Position numbers and translations under genes: made by a program | Source: JAFKFH01 sp017307375 | Lineage (GTDB): Bacteria; Pseudomonadota; Alphaproteobacteria; Ferrovibrionales; Ferrovibrionaceae | NCBI GenBank assembly: GCA_965229335.1 | Contig: OZ245874.1 | Span: 1,364,001-1,428,000, forward strand | Reading direction: 5' to 3' | Length of the DNA: 64,000 nt | Part shown: piece by piece, positions 25,708 to 34,225 of the stretch | Numbering within the stretch: the first letter of the stretch is position 1 | Layout of the letters: the number at the start of each line of letters is the position of its first letter | The notes under the pieces: generated by a model | Seen by the model: the letters and a program-made list of their open reading frames with translations, nothing else | Database searches by the model: none | Told to the model about the DNA's origin: nothing

Positions 25708-26536
25708 CTGGCTTGCCCGCGCGGTCCGCCACCGCAGCTTCATGATCGGCGGCATCCTGACCTTCGTGCTGCTGGCGCTGGCCTTCGTCTCGCTGTTCTG
25801 GACGCCGAACAATCCCTACCGGCTCAACATCCGCATGCGGCTGAAGCCGCCGTCGCTCGACTATCTGCTCGGCACCGACGCCTTCGGCCGCGACGTGGTC
25901 TCGCAGCTCATGGTCGGTGCGCAGAACTCGATCGTCGTCGGCGTCATCGCGGTGGCCATCGGCCTGTCGCTCGGCGTCAGCCTCGGCCTGATCGGCGCGG
26001 CGCGGCGCGGCTGGCTCGAAGAGCTGATCATGCGCTTCTCCGACTTCACCCTGGCCTTTCCGGCCGTGCTGTCGGCGATCCTGCTGACCGCGATCTTCGG
26101 CCCGGGCAGCCTCAATTCGATCGTGGCGATCGGCATCTACAATATTCCGGTCTTCGCCCGCCTGTCGCGCGCCGCCGGCAATTCGATCTGGGCGCGCGAC
26201 TTCGTCACCGCCTCGCGCGCCTGCGGCAAGGGCGCGTTCCGCATCACCATCGAACACGTCCTGCCCAACATCGTTCCGATCATCGTGGTGCAGGCGACCA
26301 TCCAGTTCGCGATCGCCATCCTGGCCGAGGCGGCGCTGTCCTATCTGGGCCTGGGCACCCAGCCGCCGACCCCGTCCTGGGGGCGCATGCTGAACGAGGC
26401 GCAGACCCACGTGTTCACCACCCCGTCGCTGGCGATCTATCCAGGGCTCGCGATCGCCTTCTCGGTGCTCGGCCTGAACCTGCTGGGCGACGGCCTGCGC
26501 GACCTGATCGACCCCAAGCTGGCGCGGCAGAGGTAG
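25700..26536 (+). CDS. ABC transporter permease (DppC/OppC-like)
   Basis: 278 aa. It has the N-terminal OppC_N helix and the motif LLGTDAFGRDVVSQLMVGAQNSIVVG, diagnostic for this subfamily. The EAA loop is FVTASRACGKGAFRITIEHVLPNIVPIIVV, and ALSYLGLGTQPPTPSWGRML is also typical. It starts inside the end of the preceding permease gene and stops 2 bases before the first ATPase gene. It is the second half of the channel. Confidence 0.93.
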   Translation: MSDWLARAVRHRSFMIGGILTFVLLALAFVSLFWTPNNPYRLNIRMRLKPPSLDYLLGTDAFGRDVVSQLMVGAQNSIVVGVIAVAIGLSLGVSLGLIGAARRGWLEELIMRFSDFTLAFPAVLSAILLTAIFGPGSLNSIVAIGIYNIPVFARLSRAAGNSIWARDFVTASRACGKGAFRITIEHVLPNIVPIIVVQATIQFAIAILAEAALSYLGLGTQPPTPSWGRMLNEAQTHVFTTPSLAIYPGLAIAFSVLGLNLLGDGLRDLIDPKLARQR

Positions 26537-26538
26537 TC

Positions 26539-27530
26539 ATGGCCGCGTTGCTCGAAGTCGAAGACCTTCACGTCACGCTGGAAACCTCGCGCGGGCCCGC
26601 CGATGCGGTGCGCGGCGTCTCCTTCGCGCTGGAGCGCGGCGAAACCCTCGGCATCGTAGGCGAATCGGGTTGTGGCAAGTCGATGACCGCGCTGGGCCTG
26701 ATCGGCCTGCTGCCCGAGCGGGCGCGGACCCGCGGTGCCGTCAGGCTCGACGGCCGGGACCTGCTGACGATGAGCGAGGGCGACCTCTGCGGCATCCGCG
26801 GCAATCGCATCGCCATGATCTTCCAGGAACCGATGACCAGCCTGAATCCGGTCCATCCGGTCGGCCGCCAGATCGCCGAACCGCTGATGCTGCATCGGGG
26901 CTTGAACCGCGCGGCGGCGCGCGAGGAAGCGCTGCGCCTGCTCGACCGCGTCGGCATCCCCAACCCGGCGGCACGCATCGATGCCTATCCCCACCAGATG
27001 TCGGGTGGCCAGCGCCAGCGCGTGATGATCGCCATCGCCCTGTCCTGCAACCCGGACATCCTGCTGGCCGACGAACCGACCACGGCGCTCGACGTCACGA
27101 TCCAGGGCCAGATCCTCGACCTGATCCGCGACCTGGTCGACGAACGCGGGATGTCGCTGATCCTGATCAGCCATGCGCTGGGCGTGATCGCCGAGAATAC
27201 GCGGCGCATGCTGGTCATGTACGGCGGCCGGGTCGTCGAAAGCGGCCCGGTCGGCGAGGTATTCGGCCGGATGGCCCATCCCTATACCCGCGGCCTGTTC
27301 GCCGCGATTCCGCGGCTGGGCGACGGCCGAGCGCGCGACCGTGCCCGCCCGCTTGCCACCATCACCGGCACGGTGCCCGAACTGGCCGACATGCCGCCGG
27401 GCTGCGCCTTCGCGCCGCGCTGCGACCTGGCGGTCGACGCCTGCCGGCTGGCGCAGCCGCCGCTGCTGTCGATCGGCCACGACCATGTCGCGGCCTGCAT
27501 CCGCACCGACCACACCGTGGGGGTGCCCGC

Positions 27531-27534
<4 letters not shown>
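26539..27534 (+). CDS. ABC transporter ATP-binding protein (DppD/OppD-like)
   Basis: 331 aa. Walker A GESGCGKSM (about residues 40-48), signature MSGGQRQRVMIAIAL and Walker B ILLADEPTTALDVT are all intact. The C-terminal oligopeptide-ATPase extension has four Cys (PPGCAFAPRCDLAVDACR and later VAACIRTD), the usual iron-sulfur-like site of this family. The stop overlaps the GTG start of the second ATPase by 4 bases. Confidence 0.94.
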
Positions 27535-28496
<962 letters not shown>

Positions 28497-28498
28497 TC

Positions 28499-28518
28499 CC
28501 GGCGGCTTGAGCCGCCGG
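28499..28518 (+). terminator. Hairpin after the oligopeptide importer operon
   Basis: Perfect 8-bp stem CCGGCGGC / GCCGCCGG around a TTGA tetraloop, beginning 2 bases after the last ATPase stop codon. No U-tract follows, so it is a weak intrinsic terminator or an mRNA-end stabiliser. Confidence 0.45.
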
Positions 28519-28579
28519 AGTCCTGGTCGTAATATCGCTGTCACGAAGTCCGAATCGCTCGGGGAGGAACCGCAGCGGC

Positions 28580-28972
28580 ATGAGCGAGGTCGTCAGTCTC
28601 GACCAGTACCAGCCCCGGCCGGACACGGGTGAACGGCCGGGTGTCCAGGGTTCGGCCAACCGCCCGGCAGTGCCCCGCGACGTGTTTTTCGACCGCCGCG
28701 AATTCAGCGAGATCCTCAATCTCTACGGCCATATGGTCGCGCAGGGCGAGTGGCGCGATTACGCGCTGTTACATGATCGCGAGCAATGCGCCTTCGCCGT
28801 CTTCCGCCGCAGTGCGGAAGGGGCGCTTTACCGGATCGTCAAGACCCCGGCGCTGGCCCGTCGACAGGGGGCCTATGCCGTGCTGTCGGCCGGCGGTCGC
28901 GTGCTGAAGCGGGGGCATACCCTGCAGGCCGTGCTGAAGCTGTTTGCCAGGAAGCGCTTCGCGGTGGTCTGA
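28580..28972 (+). CDS. DUF2794 family protein
   Basis: 130 aa. The conserved core DVFFDRREFSEILNLYGHMVAQGEWRDYALLHDREQCAFAVFRRSAEGALYRIVKTP (about residues 34-90) and the ending KRGHTLQAVLKLFARKRFAVV match DUF2794, a small family I know mainly from alphaproteobacteria. The basic C-terminus could bind nucleic acid, but no function is established. Single gene, followed by a tandem repeat and a strong terminator. Confidence 0.88.
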   Translation: MSEVVSLDQYQPRPDTGERPGVQGSANRPAVPRDVFFDRREFSEILNLYGHMVAQGEWRDYALLHDREQCAFAVFRRSAEGALYRIVKTPALARRQGAYAVLSAGGRVLKRGHTLQAVLKLFARKRFAVV

Positions 28973-29000
28973 GCCGGCGCAGCGGATCTCGCCGGCGGCA

Positions 29001-29054
29001 CAGAATCACTCGGCGCAGAATCACTCGGCGCAGAATCACTCGGCGCAGAATCAC
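29001..29054. repeat. 15-bp tandem repeat, 3.6 copies
   Basis: The unit CAGAATCACTCGGCG is repeated identically at 29001, 29016 and 29031. A partial fourth copy (CAGAATCAC) runs straight into the terminator stem at 29056. The unit is a multiple of three but lies outside the coding frame, after the DUF2794 stop. Identical copies imply recent slippage. Confidence 0.9.
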
Positions 29055-29055
29055 G

Positions 29056-29083
29056 AAGGGCCGCGTCTCGCGACGCGGCCCTT
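29056..29083. terminator. Bidirectional terminator between DUF2794 and the Lys-rich protein gene
   Basis: Perfect 12-bp stem AAGGGCCGCGTC / GACGCGGCCCTT with a TCGC loop, located between convergent genes. The stem ends in TT on the plus strand and in AA/TT on the minus strand, so it can serve both transcripts, though the U-runs are short. Confidence 0.75.
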
Positions 29084-29108
29084 GACGCTTGAAAGGCTGG
29101 AAAAGACC

Positions 29109-29327
29109 TTACGAGGTCTTCTTGGCCGGAGCCTTCTTGGTCTTCTTCGAAGCCGACTTCTTGGTCGACTTCTTCGCCGGGGTCGACGACGAAGCCTGGA
29201 CCTGCTCGATCGAGCTGCCCGCGGTGGCCGGACGGGTCGCGGCCTCGGCGACGACCGGCGCAACGCCCAGGGCGAGCACGGCGGCGAGGGTCGAAACGGC
29301 AGCAACGGTCTTGACGCGCTTGAACAT
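29109..29327 (-). CDS. Tiny exported Lys/Ser-rich protein
   Basis: 72 aa. ATG 29327 has AAGGGGA upstream. A signal peptide (FKRVKTVAAVSTLAAVLALGVAPVVAEA, cut near residue 29) precedes a 43-residue mature chain. Its last 25 residues are almost entirely Lys, Ser, Ala, Pro and Thr, with KKSTKKSASKKTKKAPAKK as the core, like a histone H1 tail. It is strongly basic and probably disordered. No family recognised; it could bind polyanions in the periplasm. A similar gene lies 236 bases upstream. Confidence 0.65.
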   Translation of the reverse strand: MFKRVKTVAAVSTLAAVLALGVAPVVAEAATRPATAGSSIEQVQASSSTPAKKSTKKSASKKTKKAPAKKTS

Positions 29328-29461
29328 AGGAACTGTCCCCTTTTCTAGATCACGATATCGTCCCGTCGGACGACATGCCGGATTAGGTGCCCGGATTTTG
29401 GCCGGATTGTGGCATGCGTTGTAACGAAAGAACATTTTCCTCGTAGTGGTATCAATGCAAC

Positions 29462-29486
29462 AAGGGCGGGTGCCACTCCCGCCCTT
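29462..29486 (-). terminator. Terminator hairpin between the two small exported-protein genes
   Basis: Perfect 9-bp stem AAGGGCGGG / CCCGCCCTT with a 7-base loop, downstream of the leftward gene at 29563-29841. On the minus strand the stem ends in TT and is followed by GTTG, so the U-run is short. Confidence 0.6.
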
Positions 29487-29562
29487 GCCGCCCGCGCCAA
29501 GCTGGGCGCGAACCGGTCCGCCGCGGGGGATCAGCACGCGGCGGTTCCGGAACCTTCGGCAC

Positions 29563-29841
29563 TTACGACGCGGGCTTGGCCGGGGTCGCCGGGCTGGCGG
29601 GCGTCGCCTTCGACGCGGTATGGGCCTTCTCGCCGTGCTTCTTGGTGCTGGTCGCGTCGGCCGACTTCTTCTTGGTCGCGTCGGCCTTCGCGGCGGGGGC
29701 AGCCGCCTTCGGCGCCGCAGCGCTCGGCGCGGCCGGGGTCGCGGGGGTGGCCGAGGTCTGGGCCGAGGCCAGCGCCGGGACCAGCGCGAGCGACAGGGCG
29801 GTGGCGAGGGTCATGGCCTTGAGGGCGGTGCGATTGAACAT
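29563..29841 (-). CDS. Small exported Ala/Pro/Lys-rich protein
   Basis: 92 aa with a clear signal peptide (LKAMTLATALSLALVPALASAQ, cut near residue 28). The mature part is low complexity: Ala/Pro/Thr repeats, then ADATKKKSADATSTKKHGEKAHTASK, then Pro-Ala repeats. It resembles the protein encoded at 29109 in architecture (signal plus disordered basic tail) and in its MF-N/K-R start, so the two may be diverged duplicates. Function unknown. The composition could support a cell-wall or nucleic-acid binding role, but that is a guess. Confidence 0.62.
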   Translation of the reverse strand: MFNRTALKAMTLATALSLALVPALASAQTSATPATPAAPSAAAPKAAAPAAKADATKKKSADATSTKKHGEKAHTASKATPASPATPAKPAS

Positions 29842-29966
29842 CTCGAACGATCCTTCGGCCTGCGGCCGGTTGTTTTCGGTTCCCGTCGCCGCGTCATCGC
29901 GTCGACAGGAAGCAGGATCGCTTCGGATTCGGGCGGCGTTTCGGCCTAGCCTGGGCGTTGTGGTGA

Positions 29967-31052
29967 TCAGTCGATGGCGGAATCTTGGCCGGGTTCCAGG
30001 TAGCGGTGGCGCTTGCCCTGCCAGTCCTCGACCCACCAGCCGCAACCGTCGGCGGCCACCTCGATCCAGTCGGCGGTAATGGGGCTTTTGCCCTGGCCGC
30101 CGGGGATGTCGAGGATATAGGTCGGCTGGGCCAGGCCCGAGACCCGGCCGCGCAAGGCATGGACCAGGGCCCGGCCCTTTTCCAGCGGCACCCGGAAATG
30201 GCCGGTGCCGCGGGCGAGGTCCAGCTGGTGCAGGTAATAAGGCTTCACCCGGGCGGCGACCAGCGCCCGCATCAGCGCCGCCAGCGTCTCGACATCGTCG
30301 TTGACCCCGGCGAGCAGCACGCTCTGGCCGAGCAGAGCCACGCCCGCCTCCGACAGCCGGCGCAATCCCCGCCGCGCCTCGACCGTCAGCTCCCGGGGGT
30401 GGTTGCAGTGGACCGCGACATAGACCGCCTTGTCGGCGGCGGGGCGCAGCGCCTCGGCCATCGCCTCGGTCACGCGCTCGGGCGCGGCGACGGGTATCCG
30501 GCTGTGCAGGCGGATGACCTGGACATGGTCGATCGCGGCCAGGCGTGCCATCAGTTGGCCCAGTCTTGGCGGCGGCAGCATCAGCGGATCGCCACCGGTC
30601 AGGATGACCTCGAAGATCGCCGGGTTCGCGGCGACGTAGTCGATCGCGCGGTCGAGCGCCGCGTCGTCCAGCAACTTTGCGCCGGGCCCGACCACTTCGC
30701 GGCGAAAGCAGAACCGGCAATAGACGGCGCAGATTTCGACCGGCATCAGCAGCACCCGGTCGGGGTAGCGGTGGACCAGGCCGGGCAGCGGCGAATGCGC
30801 CGCATCGCCGATCGGATCGGCCAGTTCGGCGGCGGCGACGTCCAGTTCCTCGGCCGCCGGTAGGTACTGCCGGGCTATCGGATCGGCCGGATCGGCCGGA
30901 TCGATCAGGGCGGCGACGGCCGGCGTCACCGCCACCGCAAACTGTGCCGCGGCCGCGGCCCGGCCATCGGCTGCGGCAGCCGGTGGCATCAGACCGGCAC
31001 CGATCAGCTCTTCCAGGCGATGGGCGGTGCGTGGCAGGTAAGGGGCGGGCAT
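29967..31052 (-). CDS. Lysine 2,3-aminomutase-family radical SAM protein (EpmB-like)
   Basis: 361 aa from ATG 31052; an in-frame GTG at 31070 is an alternative. It has the radical-SAM motif CAVYCRFC (Cys108, 112, 115), FRREVVG, ILTGGDPLMLPPPRL, IRLHSRIPVAAPERVT and the PLP-lysine segment ILDIPGGQGKSP. The length and the lack of the long KamA C-terminus fit the EpmB/YjeK type, which makes beta-lysine for elongation factor P. EpmA is not in the window, so a free-lysine role cannot be excluded. Confidence 0.88.
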   Translation of the reverse strand: MPAPYLPRTAHRLEELIGAGLMPPAAAADGRAAAAAQFAVAVTPAVAALIDPADPADPIARQYLPAAEELDVAAAELADPIGDAAHSPLPGLVHRYPDRVLLMPVEICAVYCRFCFRREVVGPGAKLLDDAALDRAIDYVAANPAIFEVILTGGDPLMLPPPRLGQLMARLAAIDHVQVIRLHSRIPVAAPERVTEAMAEALRPAADKAVYVAVHCNHPRELTVEARRGLRRLSEAGVALLGQSVLLAGVNDDVETLAALMRALVAARVKPYYLHQLDLARGTGHFRVPLEKGRALVHALRGRVSGLAQPTYILDIPGGQGKSPITADWIEVAADGCGWWVEDWQGKRHRYLEPGQDSAID

Positions 31053-31070
31053 GGCGGGCGCCTTATACAC

Positions 31071-31345
31071 GGCCGCCCCGGTCTGTCACGCGGAATCCTG
31101 CGGGCAATGACCGCGACAGTTGCTTTTGCGTTCAATACTCCGGTTCTGGGGCGGATCAAGAAAAAGCACACCCGACGCTTTCATGCGGGATTTAATCCGG
31201 ACAAATGGTCTTTGCTCGTTTCTTTTTCTTCTCACGCAGCTGTGAGTGCAAAAAAATGTCTCCTGCTCGCGGCAGGCGTTGACCGCCCCCTTTCAACTCG
31301 CTTAGAGAATGAAAACAGCTCGCATTCACAAAGGGGAAATTCGAC
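31071..31345. other. Intergenic region between EpmB-like and iron-type binding protein genes
   Basis: 275 bases, the 3' two-thirds distinctly AT-rich (runs TTTCTTTTTCTTCT and AAAAAAATG), so it probably holds the promoter of the gene at 31346. It contains an imperfect palindrome CTCACGCAGCTGTGAG at 31231-31246 and a small stem CCTGC-N5-GCAGG near 31262-31276. I see no convincing Fur or Irr box. Confidence 0.4.
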
Positions 31346-32383
31346 ATGATCGGCACCCGTCGCTGGTTCGGCGCTCTGGCCGGCACCGCCGCCATCCTGG
31401 CACTGGCAGGTCCAGTCGCGGCGCAGGGGGCGCAGGAGATCAACCTCTATTCGTCGCGCCACTATAATACCGACCGCGCGCTCTACGAAACCTTCACCAA
31501 GCAGACGGGCATCCGCATCAACCTCGTCGAAGCCGGCGAGAACGAGCTGATCCAGCGCCTGAAGACCGAGGGCCGGAACAGCCCGGCCGACGTCGTCATC
31601 ACCGTCGATGCCGGCCGCCTCGAAGCGATGGCCGCCGACGGCCTGTTCCAGCCGGTCAAGTCGCCGGTGCTCGACCAGGCGATCCCCAAGCATCTGCAGG
31701 ATCCGACCGGGCTGTGGTACGGCTTTTCCAAGCGCGCCCGCGTGCTGGTCTACGCCAAGGACCGCGTCAAGCCCGAGCAGCTCTCGACCTACGAGCAACT
31801 GGCCGATCCCGCCTGGAAGGGCAAGCTGCTGATCCGGTCGTCGACCAACGTCTACAATCTGTCGCTGATGGGCTCGATCATCGCCGCCGACGGGCCGGAG
31901 AAGGCCGAGGCCTGGGCCAAGGGGATCGTCGCCAATCTCGCCCGGCCGCCGCGCGGCGGCGACACCGACCAGTTGAAGGGCCTCGCCGCCGGCGAGGGCG
32001 ACGTCGCCGTTTCCAACACCTATTACGTCGCCCGCCTGTTCGCCTCGAACAAGCCCGAGGACAAGGCGATCGCCGACAAGATCGCGGTATTCTTTCCCAA
32101 CCAGGGCGACCGCGGCACCCACGTGAACGTCTCGGGGGCCGGCGTCGCGGCCCATGCGCCGAACAAGGCCGGCGCGATCAAGTTCCTCGAATATCTGTCG
32201 AGCCCGCAGGCGCAGTCCTATTTCGCCGAAGGCAATTTCGAGTATCCGGTCGTCGCGGAATCGCCGATGTCCCCGGTCATCGCCGCCTGGGGGCCGTTCA
32301 AGGAAGACCAGCTCAACGCCGCGACCTTCGCCAAGAATGCGCGCCAGGCGCTCGAGATCATGGATCGAGCCGGCTGGAAGTAA
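31346..32383 (+). CDS. Periplasmic Fe(III)-type ABC transporter substrate-binding protein
   Basis: 345 aa with a signal peptide (cut after PVAAQG, near residue 27). It belongs to the FutA/FbpA/IdiA family: INLYSSRHYNTDRALYETFTKQTGI, LIQRLKTEGRNSPADVVITVDAGRL, SNTYYVARL and FPNQGDRGTHVNVSGAGV. The Tyr residues of SNTYYVARL and the N-terminal SSRHY are the expected iron ligands. It is a lone binding-protein gene; no matching permease or ATPase is in the window, so it must work with components encoded elsewhere. A GGGGAAA ribosome site precedes the ATG. Confidence 0.92.
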   Translation: MIGTRRWFGALAGTAAILALAGPVAAQGAQEINLYSSRHYNTDRALYETFTKQTGIRINLVEAGENELIQRLKTEGRNSPADVVITVDAGRLEAMAADGLFQPVKSPVLDQAIPKHLQDPTGLWYGFSKRARVLVYAKDRVKPEQLSTYEQLADPAWKGKLLIRSSTNVYNLSLMGSIIAADGPEKAEAWAKGIVANLARPPRGGDTDQLKGLAAGEGDVAVSNTYYVARLFASNKPEDKAIADKIAVFFPNQGDRGTHVNVSGAGVAAHAPNKAGAIKFLEYLSSPQAQSYFAEGNFEYPVVAESPMSPVIAAWGPFKEDQLNAATFAKNARQALEIMDRAGWK

Positions 32384-32392
32384 TCGGCTGCC

Positions 32393-32419
32393 GGGGCAGG
32401 AACGGCGTTCCTGCCCCTT
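32393..32419. terminator. Terminator between iron-binding protein gene and coq7
   Basis: Perfect 11-bp stem GGGGCAGGAAC / GTTCCTGCCCC with a 3-base loop, followed by TTCCTC. It begins 10 bases after the stop of the rightward gene and lies 14 bases before the end of the leftward coq7, so it serves convergent transcripts. Confidence 0.75.
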
Positions 32420-32432
32420 CCTCGGGTTCGTC

Positions 32433-32972
32433 CTAGACCCGTTCCGACAACCAGATCGCCAGTCTCGACGCCTGCTTGATCGCCGTCGTCAGCACCGGAT
32501 AGGCAGGCGCCTCGGCCGCACCGGCGGCCCGCGCGGTGTCGCGGTGTTCGACTTCCTCGACGCGGAACTGCTCGATCACGGCCTTCAGCTCACTTTCGTC
32601 GTCGCCGAGTTCGGCGTGCTGGCGGGCATAGTGCTCGTCGATCACTTCCTCGACCGCTTCGGTGCAGGCCATCGCGGCCTTCTCGCCCAGCAGCGCGGTG
32701 GCTGCCCCCAGCGCGAAGCCGGCGACATGCCAGATCGGGGTCAGCACGGTCGGGCGCACGCGGCGCTCGGCCACCATCTTCTCGAAGCGGGCGAGATGGG
32801 CGCGCTCCTGCTCGGCCATATGCTCGATCTGGGCGTGGCGGCCCAGCACGGCAAGCTGGCCTTCATAGATGCGGCGCGCCCCGTATTCGCCGGCGTGGTC
32901 GACACGAATGACCCGGTCGATGACCTGACGGGCATCGAGATCGCCGGGCAGGCGGTCTTCGGCAGTACGCAT
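32433..32972 (-). CDS. coq7: Demethoxyubiquinone hydroxylase (Coq7 family)
   Basis: 179 aa. The six di-iron ligands are visible: Glu in HAGEYGARRIYEGQ, the pair E-x-x-H in IEHMAEQERAHL, Glu in EEVIDEHY, and E-x-x-H in VEEVEHRDTA. It hydroxylates 2-octaprenyl-3-methyl-6-methoxy-benzoquinol in ubiquinone synthesis at the inner membrane. ATG 32972 follows a GGAG 9-12 bases upstream. It lies 23 bases after dsbB and is probably cotranscribed. Confidence 0.95.
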   Translation of the reverse strand: MRTAEDRLPGDLDARQVIDRVIRVDHAGEYGARRIYEGQLAVLGRHAQIEHMAEQERAHLARFEKMVAERRVRPTVLTPIWHVAGFALGAATALLGEKAAMACTEAVEEVIDEHYARQHAELGDDESELKAVIEQFRVEEVEHRDTARAAGAAEAPAYPVLTTAIKQASRLAIWLSERV

Positions 32973-32995
32973 CGCGGCTTGCTCCCGACTACTGA

Positions 32996-33481
32996 TTACG
33001 ACCGGCGGGCGGCCCCGAACGAGAACAGGGCAAGCGCCAGAGCGGCCAGCATGTTCCATCCTGCCATCGACAGCCCCAGCACCACCAGTGCCGGTTCGTC
33101 GCACCGGGCCGGCTTGGTGGCCAGCAACTGGGCGCGCAGCGCCTCGATCGAATTGGCGTCGGGCAGGTTGCCGCCGCATTCCGCGGTCCCTTCCCACCAA
33201 TGCGCCTCGACCCCGACATGGAACAACGCGACGGCGGCACCGGCCAGGAAGATCAGGCCGATCAGCGCCAGGATGCCGCGCCGCAAGCCGGGCCGCCCGG
33301 CCGTCAGCGGCCAGGCGACCAGGGCCAGCGGTACGATGATGTAATAGGGCCAGCGCTGGTAGAGGCAGAGGACGCAGGGCTGCAGGCCGAAGCCGTATTG
33401 CGAGACCAGCGCGCCGCCGACCACGACAGCCGCGGCGAGGGCGACCAGGGGCAGGGCGAAGGAGAACAGGCGATCGAGCAT
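32996..33481 (-). CDS. dsbB: Disulfide bond formation protein DsbB family
   Basis: 161 aa with four membrane helices. The quinone-proximal CxxC is Cys36-Val-Leu-Cys39 (LQPCVLCLYQRWPYY), and the periplasmic second pair is Cys102 (AECGG) and Cys127 (PARCDE). It reoxidises DsbA-type oxidases and passes electrons to quinone. Being next to coq7, a ubiquinone gene, is suggestive but may be chance. It sits 5 bases downstream of the DedA-like gene. Confidence 0.92.
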   Translation of the reverse strand: MLDRLFSFALPLVALAAAVVVGGALVSQYGFGLQPCVLCLYQRWPYYIIVPLALVAWPLTAGRPGLRRGILALIGLIFLAGAAVALFHVGVEAHWWEGTAECGGNLPDANSIEALRAQLLATKPARCDEPALVVLGLSMAGWNMLAALALALFSFGAARRS

Positions 33482-33486
33482 GGGGA

Positions 33487-34068
33487 TCACATCAGATAGC
33501 GGACGGCGACGACACCGCCGACCAGGGCGATCAGGAAGGCCCAGGAGACGACCGTGAGATGGCGTTCGATGAAGGCCTTGACCGGCGGGCCGAAATACCA
33601 GAGCAGCGCGGCCTCGGCAAAGAAGCGCACGCCGCGGGTGACGATGGAGGCGACGGCGAAAGGCACGATCGCCATGCCGCCGGCGCCGGCACCGATGGTG
33701 ACGAGCTTGTAGGGAATGGGGGTCAGCCCCTTGATCAGCACGAACCAGACGCCATAGTCCTGCACGGTCTTCTGGAACTGGTGCAGCGCATCGTCGTAGC
33801 CGTAGAGGTTGATGATCCAGCTGCCCAGGCTTTCGATCAGGAAATAGCCGATCGCATAGCCGGCCATGCCGCCCAGCACCGAGGCGACCGTGCAGACGGC
33901 GGCGAACAGGAACGCCTTGCGCCGCTCGGCCAGGCACATCGGCACCAGCATCGCGTCGGGCGGGATCGGGAAGAACGAGCTTTCGGCAAACGAGACGATG
34001 GCGAGCGTCCAGACGGCGTGCCTGGTCTGGGCCTGGGCCACCGCCCAGTCGTACATCCGCTGAAACAA
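33487..34068 (-). CDS. DedA/YqaA-family membrane protein
   Basis: 193 aa with about five membrane segments. The SNARE-associated/DedA core is seen as SFAESSFFPIPPDAMLVPMCLA and, later, FVLIKGLTPIPYKLVTIGAGAGGM with the conserved polar and Gly residues. The Tyr/Lys after TPIP and the short length place it in the YqaA subgroup. DedA proteins are implicated in membrane homeostasis and undecaprenyl-phosphate recycling; the role of this subgroup is unsettled. It is first of the leftward set with dsbB and coq7. Confidence 0.87.
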   Translation of the reverse strand: MFQRMYDWAVAQAQTRHAVWTLAIVSFAESSFFPIPPDAMLVPMCLAERRKAFLFAAVCTVASVLGGMAGYAIGYFLIESLGSWIINLYGYDDALHQFQKTVQDYGVWFVLIKGLTPIPYKLVTIGAGAGGMAIVPFAVASIVTRGVRFFAEAALLWYFGPPVKAFIERHLTVVSWAFLIALVGGVVAVRYLM

Positions 34069-34225
34069 GGGACGATCCGATCCATACTGTCGCTAAAGAG
34101 CGGCGCGACTGTAGTGCGCCGCCGTTCCCGCCACAAGGCCGCCACGATCCGGTACGAAGAATTGATGTCGTAGCCGCCTGGCTACGCTAGACTGCTACCT
34201 TCGGACGTCACCTCGGGAGACCCTC

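Noticed and set aside
29001..29054. Possible CRISPR-like array
   Set aside because: The 15-bp units are directly adjacent with no spacers and there are no cas genes; it is a simple tandem repeat.
31231..31345. Fur or Irr box upstream of the iron-type binding protein gene
   Set aside because: Only short imperfect repeats (GAATG-N11-CATTC and CTCAC-N6-GTGAG) are present; none matches a known iron-box consensus.
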